DNA from: Streptomyces sp. A 4/2
Lineage (GTDB): Bacteria; Actinomycetota; Actinomycetes; Streptomycetales; Streptomycetaceae
Length of the DNA stretch: 64,000 nucleotides
Assembly (NCBI RefSeq): GCF_940670765.1
Contig: NZ_CALNVW010000010.1
Span: forward strand, 1 to 64,000
Direction: 5' to 3'
The notes under the pieces are model-generated. The model was not told where the DNA came from and searched no databases. It worked only from the letters and a program-made list of their open reading frames with translations. The translations under genes were made by a program, and so were the position numbers. This document shows positions 42,839 to 52,694 of this stretch, piece after piece. Position 1 is the stretch's first letter. Each line of letters opens with the position of its first letter.

Positions 42839-45800
42839 GTGTGCGATGAAGAAGACCAGCCTGCAAATCTTGGTGATCGCTTGCTCGGCGCCGCCCGCAC
42901 GGTGTGGGCCAAGCACGACCGGGCCACCGAGAAGTGGCTGCCCCTGTGGAGGCACATGGCGGACGGTGCTGCTGTAGCTGAGTTGCTGTGGGATCACTGG
43001 TTGCCGCGCAATGTGAAGGAGTTGGTCGCGGAGCCGCTTCCCGAGGGGGAAGCCGACGCGCGGCGGTTGTGCGTGTGGCTGGCAGGAACGCATGACATCG
43101 GCAAGGCCACACCCGCATTCGCGTGCCAAGTGGACGGGCTCGCCAACGTGTTGAGCGCAGCCGGTCTCGGCATGCGTACGCGAAAGCAGTTCGGCGACGA
43201 CCGCCGGATGGCCCCTCATGGACTGGCCGGACAGGTGCTGTTGCAGGAGTGGCTGGAGGAACGGCGTGGTTGGACACGCCGGGCTTCCGCGCAGTTCGCC
43301 GTGATTGCCGGCGGCCACCATGGCGTACCACCGGACCACACACAGATCCACAACCTCGACGCGCACCCCGAGTTGCTGCGGACGCCGGGCCCGGCGGAGG
43401 CCGTCTGGCGGCGCGTGCAGAACGAGCTGCTGGATGCATGTGCCGACACCTTCGGGGTGGCGGACCGCCTCGACCACTGGCGAGGCGTGAAGCTGCCACA
43501 GCCGGTCCAAGCGCTGCTTACCGCGACAGTCATCGTGTGCGACTGGATCGCCAGCAACCCGGATCTCTTCCCGTACTTCCCCGAGGAGAATCCCCGCAGC
43601 GACACCGAGCGGGTGGCCGCGGCGTGGCGGGGGCTGAGGTTGCCCGGACCGTGGTCGCCGGTCGAACCGGCCCAGCCTGCCGCGGAGTTGTTCGCCGCTC
43701 GCTTCGAGTTACCACCCGGTGCCACGGTGCGGCCCGTGCAGGAACAGGCTCTCGCCATGGCCCGAGGCATGGGTCAGCCCGGGATGCTGATCATCGAGGC
43801 GCCGATGGGGGAGGGGAAGACCGAGGCCGCCCTCGCGGTGGCGGAGGTGTTCGCGGCACGTTCGGGCGCGGGCGGGTGTTATCTCGCCCTGCCGACGATG
43901 GCGACCAGCAACGCCATGTTCCCGCGGCTCCTGGACTGGCTCGGCCGGCTGCCGGCCTTCGCGCCGGAGACCGCGCGGGAAGATTCGCCGGAGCAGCGTT
44001 CGGTTCTGCTTGCCCACGCGAAGGCAGCGCTGCAGGAGGATTACGCCGCGCTGATGCGTGACAGCCATCGCACCATCGCCGCTGTGGACGCGTACGGCGA
44101 CGACGAACGCCCCGCGGGCGCTGCGAAGGTCACCTCCGCCGACCTCGTCGCGCACCAGTGGCTGCGTGGACGGAAGAAGGGGTTGCTCGCCTCGTTCGCC
44201 GTCGGGACCATCGACCAGTTGCTGATGACCGGTCTCAAGAGCAGGCATCTGGCGCTGCGGCATCTGGCGATGGCCGGCAAGGTCGTCGTCATCGACGAAG
44301 TCCACGCCTATGACGCCTACATGAACACCTATCTCGACCGGGTGCTGTCCTGGCTGGGGGCGTACCGCGTTCCCGTCGTGGTGCTGTCGGCGACGCTTCC
44401 GGCAGGCCGCCGGAGGGAGTTGGCGGAGGCGTACTCCGGGACGAGCGCGAGCAAGATCGCGCAGGTGACCGATTACCCGCTCCTGACGGCCGTCGCGGCC
44501 GGTGCGGAACCGGTGACGGCATCGCCCGTCGCATCCGGGCGCCGGACCGACGTGGTGGTGGAGCGCCTGGCGGATGACGAGACCGCACTGGCGGAACGGT
44601 TGGCAGCGGAACTGGTCGAAGGCGGATGCGCGTTGGTCGTCCGCAACACCGTCGACCGGGTGACGGACACGGCCGCCGTACTCAGGTCGAGGTTCGGTGC
44701 CGAGCACGTCACCGTTGCGCACGCACGCTTCATCGATGTCGACCGAGCCCGTAAGGATGCCTCGCTCCTGGCCCGGTTCGGGCCACCGGACCGCGACGGC
44801 AAGTCACCGCGCCGTCCACGCGCGGCACACATCGTGGTCGCGAGCCAAGTGGCCGAGCAATCACTGGACGTGGACTTCGACCTCCTGGTGACCGACCTGT
44901 GCCCGGTCGACCTGTTGCTCCAGCGGATGGGACGGTTGCACCGTCACCCGCGTGGTGAGCAACAGAGTGCGCGTCCTGCGCGCCTGCGGCAGGCGCGCTG
45001 CCTGGTGACCGGCGTCGACTGGCTCACGGAGCCTGCCCCCACGCCCGTCAAGGGCTCGCGCACGGTCTACGGTCCGTATCCGCTACTGCGGTCCCTCGCC
45101 GTACTCACTCCGCACTTCGGTACGCCGGGAGAGCCGGGCCTGCCGGTGCGGCTGCCAGAGGACATCAGCCCGCTCGTCCAGCGGGCGTACGGGGACGACG
45201 AAGCCTGCCCGCCGCACTGGGAGCGGACTGTCGACCCCGCGCGGACCCTCCACCGTGAAGCCCGCACCAAGCAGCAGAAGAAGGCGGAGGTCTTCCGGCT
45301 GGACGAGGTACGCAAGGCCGGCCGGCCGCTCATCGGTTGGATCGGCGCGGGCGTCGGTGACGCGGATGACAGCAGGGCCGGACGAGCGCAGGTCCGGGAC
45401 AGCCGGGAGAGCCTGGAAGTCCTGGTCGTGATGCGTCGGGCCGACGGCACCCTGTGCACCCTGCCCTGGCTGGACAAGGGCCGAGGCGGCCTCGAACTAC
45501 CGACCGACGCCGTACCGTCCGGGCGCGCCGCACGGGCGGCCGCCGCGAGCGGCCTGCGGCTCCCCTACCACTTCTCCTTTCCCGACAAGCTGGACCAGGC
45601 CCTCGCCGAACTGGAAGAGCTGTATGTCCCCGCCTGGCAGGAGAAGGAGAGCCACTGGCTCGCCGGGGAGCTGATTCTCGCACTCGACGAGGGCTGTCGG
45701 ACCCGGCTGGCAGGGTGGAATCTGGCGTACGACCCCGACGAGGGCCTGCTGGTGACACACGAGGAACCGGGTAGGGGAACGGAAGCGGTGCCGATGTCCG

Positions 45801-47494
45801 AGGCGCCGGGCTTCAACCTGACCCATCGCCCCTGGGTGCCCGTTCAGCTCGTCGACAGCTCGGAGCGTGAACTGTCCCTGCTGGAGGTGTTCGACCAGGC
45901 ACGGGACATCCGCCGTCTCGCCGGCGATCTGCCGACCCAGGACTTTGCCCTGATACGGCTGCTGTTGGCGATCCTCCATGACGCTCTCGGCGGGCCGGGG
46001 AAGGGGGCGGTGCCGGAGGACTGCGACGCGTGGGAGGAGCTGTGGCTGTCGGAGAGGCCGTACGCCGGTCCGGTGGCCGACTATCTGCACCTGCACCGCG
46101 ACCGCTTCGACCTCCTGCACCCCGAGCGGCCGTTCTACCAGGTCTCCGGGTTACACACGGCCAAGGACGAGGTCTCCTCCCTCAACCGCATCGTGGCCGA
46201 CGTGCCCAACGGAGACCCGTTCTTCAGCATGCGCATGCCTGGTGTCGGTCGGCTCGGGCCGGCCGAGGCGGCCCGATGGCTGGTGCACGCCCAGGCGTTC
46301 GATCCGTCGGGTATCAAGTCCGGTGCGGTGGGCGATCCCCGGGTGAAGGCCGGCAAGGGCTACCCACAGGGAGTGGCGTGGGCGGGCAACCTCGGTGGGG
46401 TCCTCGTGGAGGGGGACAACCTTCACGAGACGCTGCTGCTCAATCTGATGGCTGCGGACAGCACCGGCCTGCATACGGACGAGGCCGACCGGCCGGCGTG
46501 GCGGGCGGCGGAGCCGTGTGGGCCGGACCAGGCGCGGGACCTTGCTCAACGTCCTTACGGATTGCGGGATTTGTACACCTGGCAGTCCCGTCGTATCCGG
46601 CTGCACTGGGACGGCGACGGCGACGGCGTCTCCGGTGTGGTGCTGGCCTACGGCGACCGCCTCGAACCGCACAACATGATGCCGTACGAACCGATGACGA
46701 GCTGGCGCCGCAGCCCGGCGCAGGAGAAGAAGCGTGGTGAGGCGCTGGTCTACCTGCCGCAGGAGCACGATCCGTCACGCATGGCCTGGCGTGGGATGGA
46801 GGGTCTTCTCACCGGCCGGAAGACGAGGACGGAGCAAGGCCGGGACGGCGCGCTGCGCCTGCGGCCAGGAGTCGTGGAGTGGGTCGCCCGGCTGACCACC
46901 GAAGGGTTCCTCCCGCGCGGTCACCTGATCCGTACCCGCGTCATCGGCGCGCGGTACGGAACTCAGCAGTCGGTGATCGACGAGGTGGTGGACGACGGGG
47001 TCCTGATGCCCGTGGTGCTGCTCCACCGCGAGGACCGGCGGTACCGGCAGAGGGCCGTGGATGCCCTGAACGACGCGGAGCAGGCCGTGGGCATGCTCGC
47101 CGACCTCGCGACCGACCTCGCCCTCGCCTCCGGGGCGGACCCCGAGCCCCGGCGGAACGCAGCCCGTGACCTGGGGTTCGGCACCCTCGACACCCCTTAC
47201 CGCCATTGGCTGCGGGACCTGGGCGCCGCCTCTGATCCGGACGGGCACCGCGACCGCTGGAAGCGGGAGGTGCGCTGCATCGTCGGGGAACTGGGGACGG
47301 GTCTGCTGGACGACGTGGGAGTGGCCGCCTGGGAAGGACGCGTCGTGGAGATCCGCGGCGGACCGCGCTGGCTGAACGACGCCGCGGCCGACCTCCGTTT
47401 CCGCACCCGGCTCGAAGGGCTCCTGGCCGCTGAGGGCGAAGTACCGCCGGATCGGCCACCGGCCCGACCCGTTCCCGAGGAGTCGCCCGTATGA
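42839..47494 (+). CDS. cas3-cse1: Cas3-Cse1 (Cas8e) fusion, type I-E CRISPR nuclease-helicase and PAM-recognition subunit
   Basis: A 1551-residue fusion of two normally separate proteins. Residues about 30-240 form the HD nuclease (H39, THDIGK with H85-D86, H127, H160-H161, D235). Residues about 290-720 form the SF2 helicase: Walker A APMGEGKTE at 321-329, DEVH at 486-489, SAT at 517-519 and QRMGRLHRH at 695-703. The Cas3 C-terminal domain runs to about 980. Cse1 starts near residue 986 (FNLTHRPWVPVQL) and runs to the end. A Met codon at 45794 marks the likely old cse1 start. Similar fusions are known from S. griseus and Catenulispora. The start is GTG 42839, with no obvious ribosome binding site. 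It overlaps cse2 by ATGA. Confidence 0.93.
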   Translation: MCDEEDQPANLGDRLLGAARTVWAKHDRATEKWLPLWRHMADGAAVAELLWDHWLPRNVKELVAEPLPEGEADARRLCVWLAGTHDIGKATPAFACQVDGLANVLSAAGLGMRTRKQFGDDRRMAPHGLAGQVLLQEWLEERRGWTRRASAQFAVIAGGHHGVPPDHTQIHNLDAHPELLRTPGPAEAVWRRVQNELLDACADTFGVADRLDHWRGVKLPQPVQALLTATVIVCDWIASNPDLFPYFPEENPRSDTERVAAAWRGLRLPGPWSPVEPAQPAAELFAARFELPPGATVRPVQEQALAMARGMGQPGMLIIEAPMGEGKTEAALAVAEVFAARSGAGGCYLALPTMATSNAMFPRLLDWLGRLPAFAPETAREDSPEQRSVLLAHAKAALQEDYAALMRDSHRTIAAVDAYGDDERPAGAAKVTSADLVAHQWLRGRKKGLLASFAVGTIDQLLMTGLKSRHLALRHLAMAGKVVVIDEVHAYDAYMNTYLDRVLSWLGAYRVPVVVLSATLPAGRRRELAEAYSGTSASKIAQVTDYPLLTAVAAGAEPVTASPVASGRRTDVVVERLADDETALAERLAAELVEGGCALVVRNTVDRVTDTAAVLRSRFGAEHVTVAHARFIDVDRARKDASLLARFGPPDRDGKSPRRPRAAHIVVASQVAEQSLDVDFDLLVTDLCPVDLLLQRMGRLHRHPRGEQQSARPARLRQARCLVTGVDWLTEPAPTPVKGSRTVYGPYPLLRSLAVLTPHFGTPGEPGLPVRLPEDISPLVQRAYGDDEACPPHWERTVDPARTLHREARTKQQKKAEVFRLDEVRKAGRPLIGWIGAGVGDADDSRAGRAQVRDSRESLEVLVVMRRADGTLCTLPWLDKGRGGLELPTDAVPSGRAARAAAASGLRLPYHFSFPDKLDQALAELEELYVPAWQEKESHWLAGELILALDEGCRTRLAGWNLAYDPDEGLLVTHEEPGRGTEAVPMSEAPGFNLTHRPWVPVQLVDSSERELSLLEVFDQARDIRRLAGDLPTQDFALIRLLLAILHDALGGPGKGAVPEDCDAWEELWLSERPYAGPVADYLHLHRDRFDLLHPERPFYQVSGLHTAKDEVSSLNRIVADVPNGDPFFSMRMPGVGRLGPAEAARWLVHAQAFDPSGIKSGAVGDPRVKAGKGYPQGVAWAGNLGGVLVEGDNLHETLLLNLMAADSTGLHTDEADRPAWRAAEPCGPDQARDLAQRPYGLRDLYTWQSRRIRLHWDGDGDGVSGVVLAYGDRLEPHNMMPYEPMTSWRRSPAQEKKRGEALVYLPQEHDPSRMAWRGMEGLLTGRKTRTEQGRDGALRLRPGVVEWVARLTTEGFLPRGHLIRTRVIGARYGTQQSVIDEVVDDGVLMPVVLLHREDRRYRQRAVDALNDAEQAVGMLADLATDLALASGADPEPRRNAARDLGFGTLDTPYRHWLRDLGAASDPDGHRDRWKREVRCIVGELGTGLLDDVGVAAWEGRVVEIRGGPRWLNDAAADLRFRTRLEGLLAAEGEVPPDRPPARPVPEESPV

Positions 47495-48231
47495 CTGTCA
47501 GCCGTCCCGCCGCTGCCACGTCCCGCACCCGGCAAGTGCCCCTCGGCCCGGTCGGCAGCGCTGTCCACCAGCGCATCACGTCGTTGCAGCGCGGCTACCT
47601 GGACGACCGCAGCGACGCCGTGGGCGTACTGGCCCGGCTGCGACGCGGCATCGGCCGACCGGCCGGTGAGACAGCTGACCTGTGGGGTCTCATCGGTACC
47701 GAACCCTTGTATGAGCAGTACGAGCGAGGCGGGCTGACCGAGGACGAGATGTGTCAGGCCGAGGAGGCGGCGCACGCCGCCGTCACCTTGTGGTCGCTGC
47801 ACCAGCAGTCCCACCACACCTCCCGCATGCACCGCAGGCCCGGCCTTGAACTCGGCGCAGCCGTCCGGCGCCTGGTGCCCGGAGCCGAGATCGACGAGCC
47901 GACGCGCAAGCGCTTCGTCCGGGTGGGTACGGCTGCCACTCCCGTGGTGCTCGCCGGGCGGCTGCGCGAACTCGTCATCCTGCTGCGCCGCGAGGCCATC
48001 GCGCTCGACTACGGGATGCTGGCCGACCAGCTCCACATGTGGCAACTCCCCGGCGGCGCCCCGTCGGTGCGCCGTTCCTGGGGCCGTTCCTACCTCGCTG
48101 TTCCCCGCCGCGCGTCCGGCAACGGCCCGGCGGCAGCAGGGCGGAACGCGCCGGGCGGCGGAGACGGAGCCAGCAACAGCGACGGCCTGCACGACCCTGA
48201 CACGACCACCCTGGAGGACGAGACCTCGTGA
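47491..48231 (+). CDS. cse2: Type I-E Cascade small subunit Cse2 (CasB)
   Basis: A 246-residue helical protein, the Cse2/CasB subunit that stabilises crRNA and target DNA along the Cascade belly. Recognisable are the early helix SAVHQRITSLQRGYLDDRSDAV, LARLRRGIGRPAG, and the late RRLREL-type helix (LAGRLRELVILLRREAIALDYGMLADQL). The C-terminal about 45 residues form a Gly-, Ala- and Asn-rich tail beyond the usual domain. It starts inside the cas3-cse1 stop (ATGA) and ends inside the cas7 start (GTGA), so it is translationally coupled on both sides. Confidence 0.9.
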   Translation: MTVSRPAAATSRTRQVPLGPVGSAVHQRITSLQRGYLDDRSDAVGVLARLRRGIGRPAGETADLWGLIGTEPLYEQYERGGLTEDEMCQAEEAAHAAVTLWSLHQQSHHTSRMHRRPGLELGAAVRRLVPGAEIDEPTRKRFVRVGTAATPVVLAGRLRELVILLRREAIALDYGMLADQLHMWQLPGGAPSVRRSWGRSYLAVPRRASGNGPAAAGRNAPGGGDGASNSDGLHDPDTTTLEDETS

Positions 48232-49451
48232 GCCGCACCATCATCGACGTGCACGTGTTGCAGACCGTGCCGCCGAGCAACCTCAATCGCGACGACACCG
48301 GCACCCCGAAGACCGCTGTCTACGGTGGCGTCCGCCGCGCTCGTGTTTCCAGCCAGGCGTGGAAGAGGGCGACCAGGAAAGCGTTCCGGGACCTGCTCGA
48401 CCCGGAGGAACTCGGCTTCCGTACCAAGCGGGTGGTCGAGCTGGTGGCCGAGCGGATCACCAGGGTGGACGCTTCGTTGAACGGCGACGTGGCCATCGCG
48501 CTGGCCGCCGAAACCCTCCGTGCGGTGACCGGATCGAAGAAGATCGAGGTGCCGCGCAGGAAGGCGGAGAGCGCGAAGAAGAAGGGCGAGCCGGAGCCGC
48601 CACCGGAGTCTTCGTACCTCATGTTCCTCAGCGCGCGTCAGATCGACGGCCTGGCCCGCCTCGCGGTCGAGGGCGCGGACGACATCAAGGCGTACCTCCA
48701 GGTCAAGGAGCACAAGGACAGAGCCCGGGGGATCGCCGACACCCGGCACTCGGTGGATATCGCGCTCTTCGGCCGGATGGTCGCCGATTCGGCCGACTTC
48801 AACGTCGACGCCGCGGCCCAGGTCGCCCACGCCATCAGCGTCCACCAGGTCGAGATCGAGTCCGACTACTTCACCGCGGTGGACGACCAGAACGAGAAGA
48901 ACGAGGAGTCCGGCGCCGGCATGATCGGCACGGTCGACTTCAACTCGGCGACGCTGTACCGCTACGCCGCTCTGGACGTGGACCGGCTGCGCGACAACCT
49001 CGGTGTCGGCAGGCGCCCTGACCAGCCGTTGGACGAGCCGGTGCGCAGGGCGGTGCGGGCCTTCCTGGAGGGTTTCGTGGCCTCCATGCCGACCGGCAAG
49101 ATCAACACCTTCGGCAACCACACACTCCCGGAAGCCGTGATCGTCACCCTCCGCTCAGCGAGGCCCATCAGCTTCGTCGCCGCCTTCGAGGAGCCCGTGC
49201 TCGCCCCCCAGGGCTCCGGCGGCCATCTGCGCGGCGCGTGTGCCCAACTGCTCGCGCACGTCTCCGACATCGAGAAGGCGTACGAGGTCACCGGCAACCC
49301 GAGGTGGGTACTCAGGGCGGGCGCCGCCACTGAACCGCTGGCGGCGCTCGGCATTGCCGTCACCCTCAGCGGTCTGCTCGACGGAGTGAGTGACGCGGTC
49401 GCCGAGCGGTTGGCGGCACACGAACCCAAGGGCCAGGACGGTCCCGCATGA
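48228..49451 (+). CDS. cas7e: Type I-E Cascade backbone protein Cas7e (Cse4/CasC)
   Basis: A 407-residue RAMP-fold subunit that forms the six-copy crRNA-binding backbone. The N-terminus IIDVHVLQTVPPSNLNRDDTG, then VYGGVRRARVSSQAWKRATR, is diagnostic for Cas7e, as is ADTRHSVDIALFGRMVADS. A Lys- and Glu-rich insert lies at about residues 103-126 (RRKAESAKKKGEPEPPPES). GTG 48228 overlaps cse2. Confidence 0.96.
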   Translation: MSRTIIDVHVLQTVPPSNLNRDDTGTPKTAVYGGVRRARVSSQAWKRATRKAFRDLLDPEELGFRTKRVVELVAERITRVDASLNGDVAIALAAETLRAVTGSKKIEVPRRKAESAKKKGEPEPPPESSYLMFLSARQIDGLARLAVEGADDIKAYLQVKEHKDRARGIADTRHSVDIALFGRMVADSADFNVDAAAQVAHAISVHQVEIESDYFTAVDDQNEKNEESGAGMIGTVDFNSATLYRYAALDVDRLRDNLGVGRRPDQPLDEPVRRAVRAFLEGFVASMPTGKINTFGNHTLPEAVIVTLRSARPISFVAAFEEPVLAPQGSGGHLRGACAQLLAHVSDIEKAYEVTGNPRWVLRAGAATEPLAALGIAVTLSGLLDGVSDAVAERLAAHEPKGQDGPA

Positions 49452-50176
49452 GCGAACGCAACAGTGTCCTGACGCTGCGCCTCGCGGGCCCGCTCCAGTC
49501 CTGGGGCGCGTCGTCACGCTTCGCACGGCGCACGACGGAACGCGCGCCCACCAAGAGCGGAGTGCTCGGACTGCTCGCCGCGTCCCAGGGCCGCGACCGC
49601 GGCGCGGACATTTCCGACCTCGCCTCGCTCAGGTTCGCCGTCCGGCTCGACCAGCCGGGCACCCGGGTGCGCGACTACCAGACCGCGCACCACGGCGTCA
49701 CCGGCAAATCCATGCCGGTGTCCGAACGCTTCTACCTCTCCGACGCGGTCTTCGTCGCCGCTGTGGAAGGCGACGCAGCCTTGATCGATGGCCTGCACAC
49801 GGCGGTCCGGACGCCGACGTTCCTGCCGTTCCTCGGCCGCCGCTCCTGCCCGCCGTCCCGGCCGATCGACCTGGGCGTCCATCGCGGCGGTCTCTGGCGG
49901 GCGTTGAGAGCCGAGCCCTGGCAGGCATCCGCCTGGTTCCAACGCCGCCGTGTCCGCGAGCGACGCATCGAACTCGAAGTGATCGCCGACCTCGCCGCCG
50001 GTGACGGCCCCGGCGACGCGGTACGGGACCAGCCGCTCAGCTTCGACCCGCGCCACCGCCGGTACGGCCTGCGCGGTGTCCGGTCGGCGGCCGTCAGCGT
50101 CGCCAATCCACTGAGCGCGTCCCGCCGGCCTTTCGTACCGCCGAAACACGAACCGCTGCGGCTACTGGAAGAATGA
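49448..50176 (+). CDS. cas5e: Type I-E Cascade subunit Cas5e (CasD)
   Basis: A 242-residue RAMP protein that caps the 5' handle of the crRNA in Cascade. The family N-terminus LTLRLAGPLQSWGASSRFARR and the TERAPTKSGVLGLLAASQGR block are clear; VRDYQTAHHGVTGKS and FLPFLGRRSCPPSRPI also fit. It overlaps cas7e by ATGA and cas6e by ATGA. Confidence 0.95.
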   Translation: MSERNSVLTLRLAGPLQSWGASSRFARRTTERAPTKSGVLGLLAASQGRDRGADISDLASLRFAVRLDQPGTRVRDYQTAHHGVTGKSMPVSERFYLSDAVFVAAVEGDAALIDGLHTAVRTPTFLPFLGRRSCPPSRPIDLGVHRGGLWRALRAEPWQASAWFQRRRVRERRIELEVIADLAAGDGPGDAVRDQPLSFDPRHRRYGLRGVRSAAVSVANPLSASRRPFVPPKHEPLRLLEE

Positions 50177-50883
50177 CCATGTTCCTGACTCGATTCCGCC
50201 TCAACGCCGCGCGTATGGGCGCCCGTCGGCTGCTCAGCTCGCCGCAGAGCCTGCATGCCGCAGTCATGGTGTCGTTCCCCGAGAGACTCGATCACCGTGG
50301 CGACGGCCCCCGGGTGCTGTGGCGCCTGGATCAGCAGTCCCGCAGCGAAGTGCTGCTCTACGTCGTCAGCCCCGACCGGCCCGACCTCACCCACTTGGTG
50401 GAGCAGGCGGGCTGGCCGACGACCGGTGGCTGGCAGACAAAGCCGTACGCGCCCTTCCTGGCCCGCCTCGCCGCCGACGACACCTGGGCCTTCCGGCTCA
50501 CCGCGAACCCCGTGCACAGCATCCGGCGGCACGACGCCGAGCCGACCAAACGCACCGCGCACACCACTCCGCGCCACCAGCTGGACTGGCTGCTCAAACG
50601 GCAGACGGACGCCGGCTTCGAGATCGTGGAAAAACCGGGGCCCCGGCCGGACGGCCTCGACGGTGCCTGGCACGAGGTCGTCGTCCACAACCGCAGAGAC
50701 CTTGCCTTCCGTAAGAGAAACGAGTCTGACGACCGCGTGCACAAGGTGGCGCTGACCCGTGTCACCTACGACGGCCGCCTCCGTGTCCTGGACCCCGACG
50801 CGTTCCGCCGTACCCTCACCTCCGGCCTCGGCAAGGCCAAAGCGTACGGCTGCGGACTCATGACCCTCGCTCCCGCGGAGTAG
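50173..50883 (+). CDS. cas6e: CRISPR RNA endonuclease Cas6e (CasE)
   Basis: A 236-residue processing nuclease that cuts pre-crRNA at the 3' base of the repeat hairpin and stays bound. MFLTRFRLNAARMGARRLLS, then PQSLHAAVMVSFP, contains the probable catalytic H28, and the Gly-rich loop GLGKAKAYGCGLMTL is near the C-terminus, as in all Cas6e. On this array it should leave the 8-nt handle ATGAGCCC. It overlaps cas5e and ends 3 nt before cas1. Confidence 0.95.
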   Translation: MTMFLTRFRLNAARMGARRLLSSPQSLHAAVMVSFPERLDHRGDGPRVLWRLDQQSRSEVLLYVVSPDRPDLTHLVEQAGWPTTGGWQTKPYAPFLARLAADDTWAFRLTANPVHSIRRHDAEPTKRTAHTTPRHQLDWLLKRQTDAGFEIVEKPGPRPDGLDGAWHEVVVHNRRDLAFRKRNESDDRVHKVALTRVTYDGRLRVLDPDAFRRTLTSGLGKAKAYGCGLMTLAPAE

Positions 50884-50886
50884 CCG

Positions 50887-51897
50887 GTGACCACGATCAG
50901 CAGGCGTCCCGCCTCCGGTCCGCGACAGCTCACCCGCGTCGGTGAGCGCCTGTCCTTCGTCTACCTCGAACGTTGTGTGGTGCACCGCGACGCCAACGCC
51001 ATCACTGCCGAGGACGCGGAGGGCGTTCGTCACATCCCCTCGGCGACCATCGGCACGCTGCTGCTCGGGCCGGGCACGCGGATCACCCACCAGGCCATGG
51101 CGGTTCTCGGCGATTGCGGCGCCGCGGTGGTGTGGGTCGGCGAGAACGGCGTACGTTTCTACGCTGGCGGCCGGGCGCTGAGCCGCACCTCCGCTCTCGT
51201 GGAGGCCCAGGCCCTGGCCTGGGCGAACCAGCGGACCCGTCTCGACGTCGCCAGGGCCATGTACCGGCTCCGCTTCCCCGACGAGGACCCGGCCGGATGC
51301 ACCCGCCGCCAGCTCCTCGGCCGTGAGGGCGACCGGGTCAAGCGTTGTTACGCCGAGCAGGCCGCCCGCACCGGTGTGCCCTGGCGCGGCCGCCGGTTCA
51401 CCCCGGGCGACTTCGGCTCCGGTGATGCCCCGAACCAGGCTGTCACCGCTGCCGCGCAGTGCATGTACGGCATCGCTCAGACCGTGGTCGCCGCGTTGGG
51501 CTGCAGTCCAGGCCTCGGCTTCGTCCACTCGGGCCACGAATTGTCCTTCGTCCTCGACGTGGCCGACTTCTACAAGACGGACATCGGCATTCCCGTGGCC
51601 TTCGAGGTAGTCGCGGAAGGTCCGGAAGACATCGGCCCCCGAACGCGGCGAGCACTGCGCGACCGCATCAACTCCGCAGGACTGCTCGACCGGTGCGTAC
51701 GCGATATCCAGGGACTGCTCGCGCCTGCGGGTGCAGATCTGTCGGACGCCGGTGATCGTGTCACTCTTCTGTCCGACCGGGGCGCCGAGGTGGCCGCCGG
51801 CCGCAACTACAGTGACCACGAGGGCGGTCAGGGCGACACCTTGGTTCAGGACATCGGGGCGCAGGACGGCCTTACACGGGACGGCGTCATCTGGTGA
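50887..51897 (+). CDS. cas1: CRISPR integrase Cas1, type I-E
   Basis: A 336-residue integrase of the spacer-acquisition complex. The metal-binding residues are all present at family spacing: E147 (LLGREGDRVKRCY), H214 (GFVHSGHELSF) and D224/D227 (FVLDVADFYK). The last about 30 residues (YSDHEGGQGDTLVQDIGAQD) extend past the usual end. GTG 50887 is 3 nt after cas6e; the stop overlaps the cas2 start. It should be active. Confidence 0.96.
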   Translation: MTTISRRPASGPRQLTRVGERLSFVYLERCVVHRDANAITAEDAEGVRHIPSATIGTLLLGPGTRITHQAMAVLGDCGAAVVWVGENGVRFYAGGRALSRTSALVEAQALAWANQRTRLDVARAMYRLRFPDEDPAGCTRRQLLGREGDRVKRCYAEQAARTGVPWRGRRFTPGDFGSGDAPNQAVTAAAQCMYGIAQTVVAALGCSPGLGFVHSGHELSFVLDVADFYKTDIGIPVAFEVVAEGPEDIGPRTRRALRDRINSAGLLDRCVRDIQGLLAPAGADLSDAGDRVTLLSDRGAEVAAGRNYSDHEGGQGDTLVQDIGAQDGLTRDGVIW

Positions 51898-52247
51898 CGG
51901 TTATCGTCCTCACCCACTGCCCGGTCGGCCTGCGCGGCTTTCTCACCCGCTGGCTCCTGGAGATCTCTCCCGGCGTCTTCCTGGGTAACCCTTCCGCCCG
52001 CATTCGCGACGCCTTGTGGGACGAGGTCCGCCAGTACGCCGGTAACGGCCGCGCATTGCTCGCGTACTCCACCAACTCCGAACAGGGCTACGCCTTCCGC
52101 ACCCACGACCACAAGTGGCATCCCGTCGACCACGAGGGTCTCACCCTCATCTTCCGCCCTTCCGGCCGCTCCGCGCTCCCTCCCTCGTCACCTTCTTCAG
52201 GCTGGAGCAAGGCGTCGAAGCGCCGCCGCTTCGGCAACCGGGCATAG
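51894..52247 (+). CDS. cas2: CRISPR-associated protein Cas2e
   Basis: A 117-residue type I-E Cas2 that bridges Cas1 dimers during spacer integration. The family pattern is VIVLTHCPVGLRGFLTRWLL, then EISPGVFLGNPSARIRDALW, and NSEQGYAFRTHDHKWHPVD. The C-terminus is extended by a basic Ser- and Pro-rich tail (SKASKRRRFGNRA). GTG 51894 overlaps the cas1 stop. It is the last cas gene before the leader. Confidence 0.95.
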   Translation: MTVIVLTHCPVGLRGFLTRWLLEISPGVFLGNPSARIRDALWDEVRQYAGNGRALLAYSTNSEQGYAFRTHDHKWHPVDHEGLTLIFRPSGRSALPPSSPSSGWSKASKRRRFGNRA

Positions 52248-52694
52248 CTTGTTCGCCAACGGGCCGCCCTTCAGGCCCACGCTTGCGCGGTGTTGTACCG
52301 CGACAGCAGCCGTGCAGCGGGCTCCACCGGGCACCTAGGCTCTGACGAGTTCGGGGTTCAGCGCTTGGCGGCAGCTTGTACGCCGATACTGTCCGTACTG
52401 TCCGTCCCACGTGATTGCCGGACGGTTGGAACGGCCGGTGTCCGTCCAGCTGAATTGGGTGAACTTCCTGGCGTACGTACGGATTCGACCTCGATCAGAA
52501 GCAGGGCAAGCCGCCGGTCCGGAGGGTCCTTCTTGAGCCTCTGGCAGGCTCATCCGAGAAGACTTGGTGCGAACGTGCAGCCCTGGCCTGGAGGCAACCC
52601 TGGCCAAACCCCCTTCCGTTTGCCGCATATGTCCTTTTCTTTGATCCTTGCTGAAACAAGCATTGCCCCTTGACAAAAGAGCAGCTCACAAAGA
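52248..52694 (+). promoter_or_regulatory. CRISPR leader
   Basis: 447 nt between cas2 and the first repeat with no gene of convincing codon bias. The last 80 nt are clearly more AT-rich (ATATGTCCTTTTCTTTGATC region) and contain TTGACA at 52670-52675, a possible -35 or integration signal. The leader lies on this side because repeat variants accumulate at the opposite end of the array. Confidence 0.8.

Noticed and set aside
45413..45421. Nine-base match of the spacer-like segment (CTGGAAGTC) inside cas3
   Set aside because: It encodes an ordinary Leu-Glu-Val run, and pairing stops after nine bases with no promoter nearby; probably chance.
49732..51819. A long minus-strand open frame opposite cas5e, cas6e and cas1
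   Set aside because: It is a shadow of the high-GC coding strand; the plus strand carries clear cas families.
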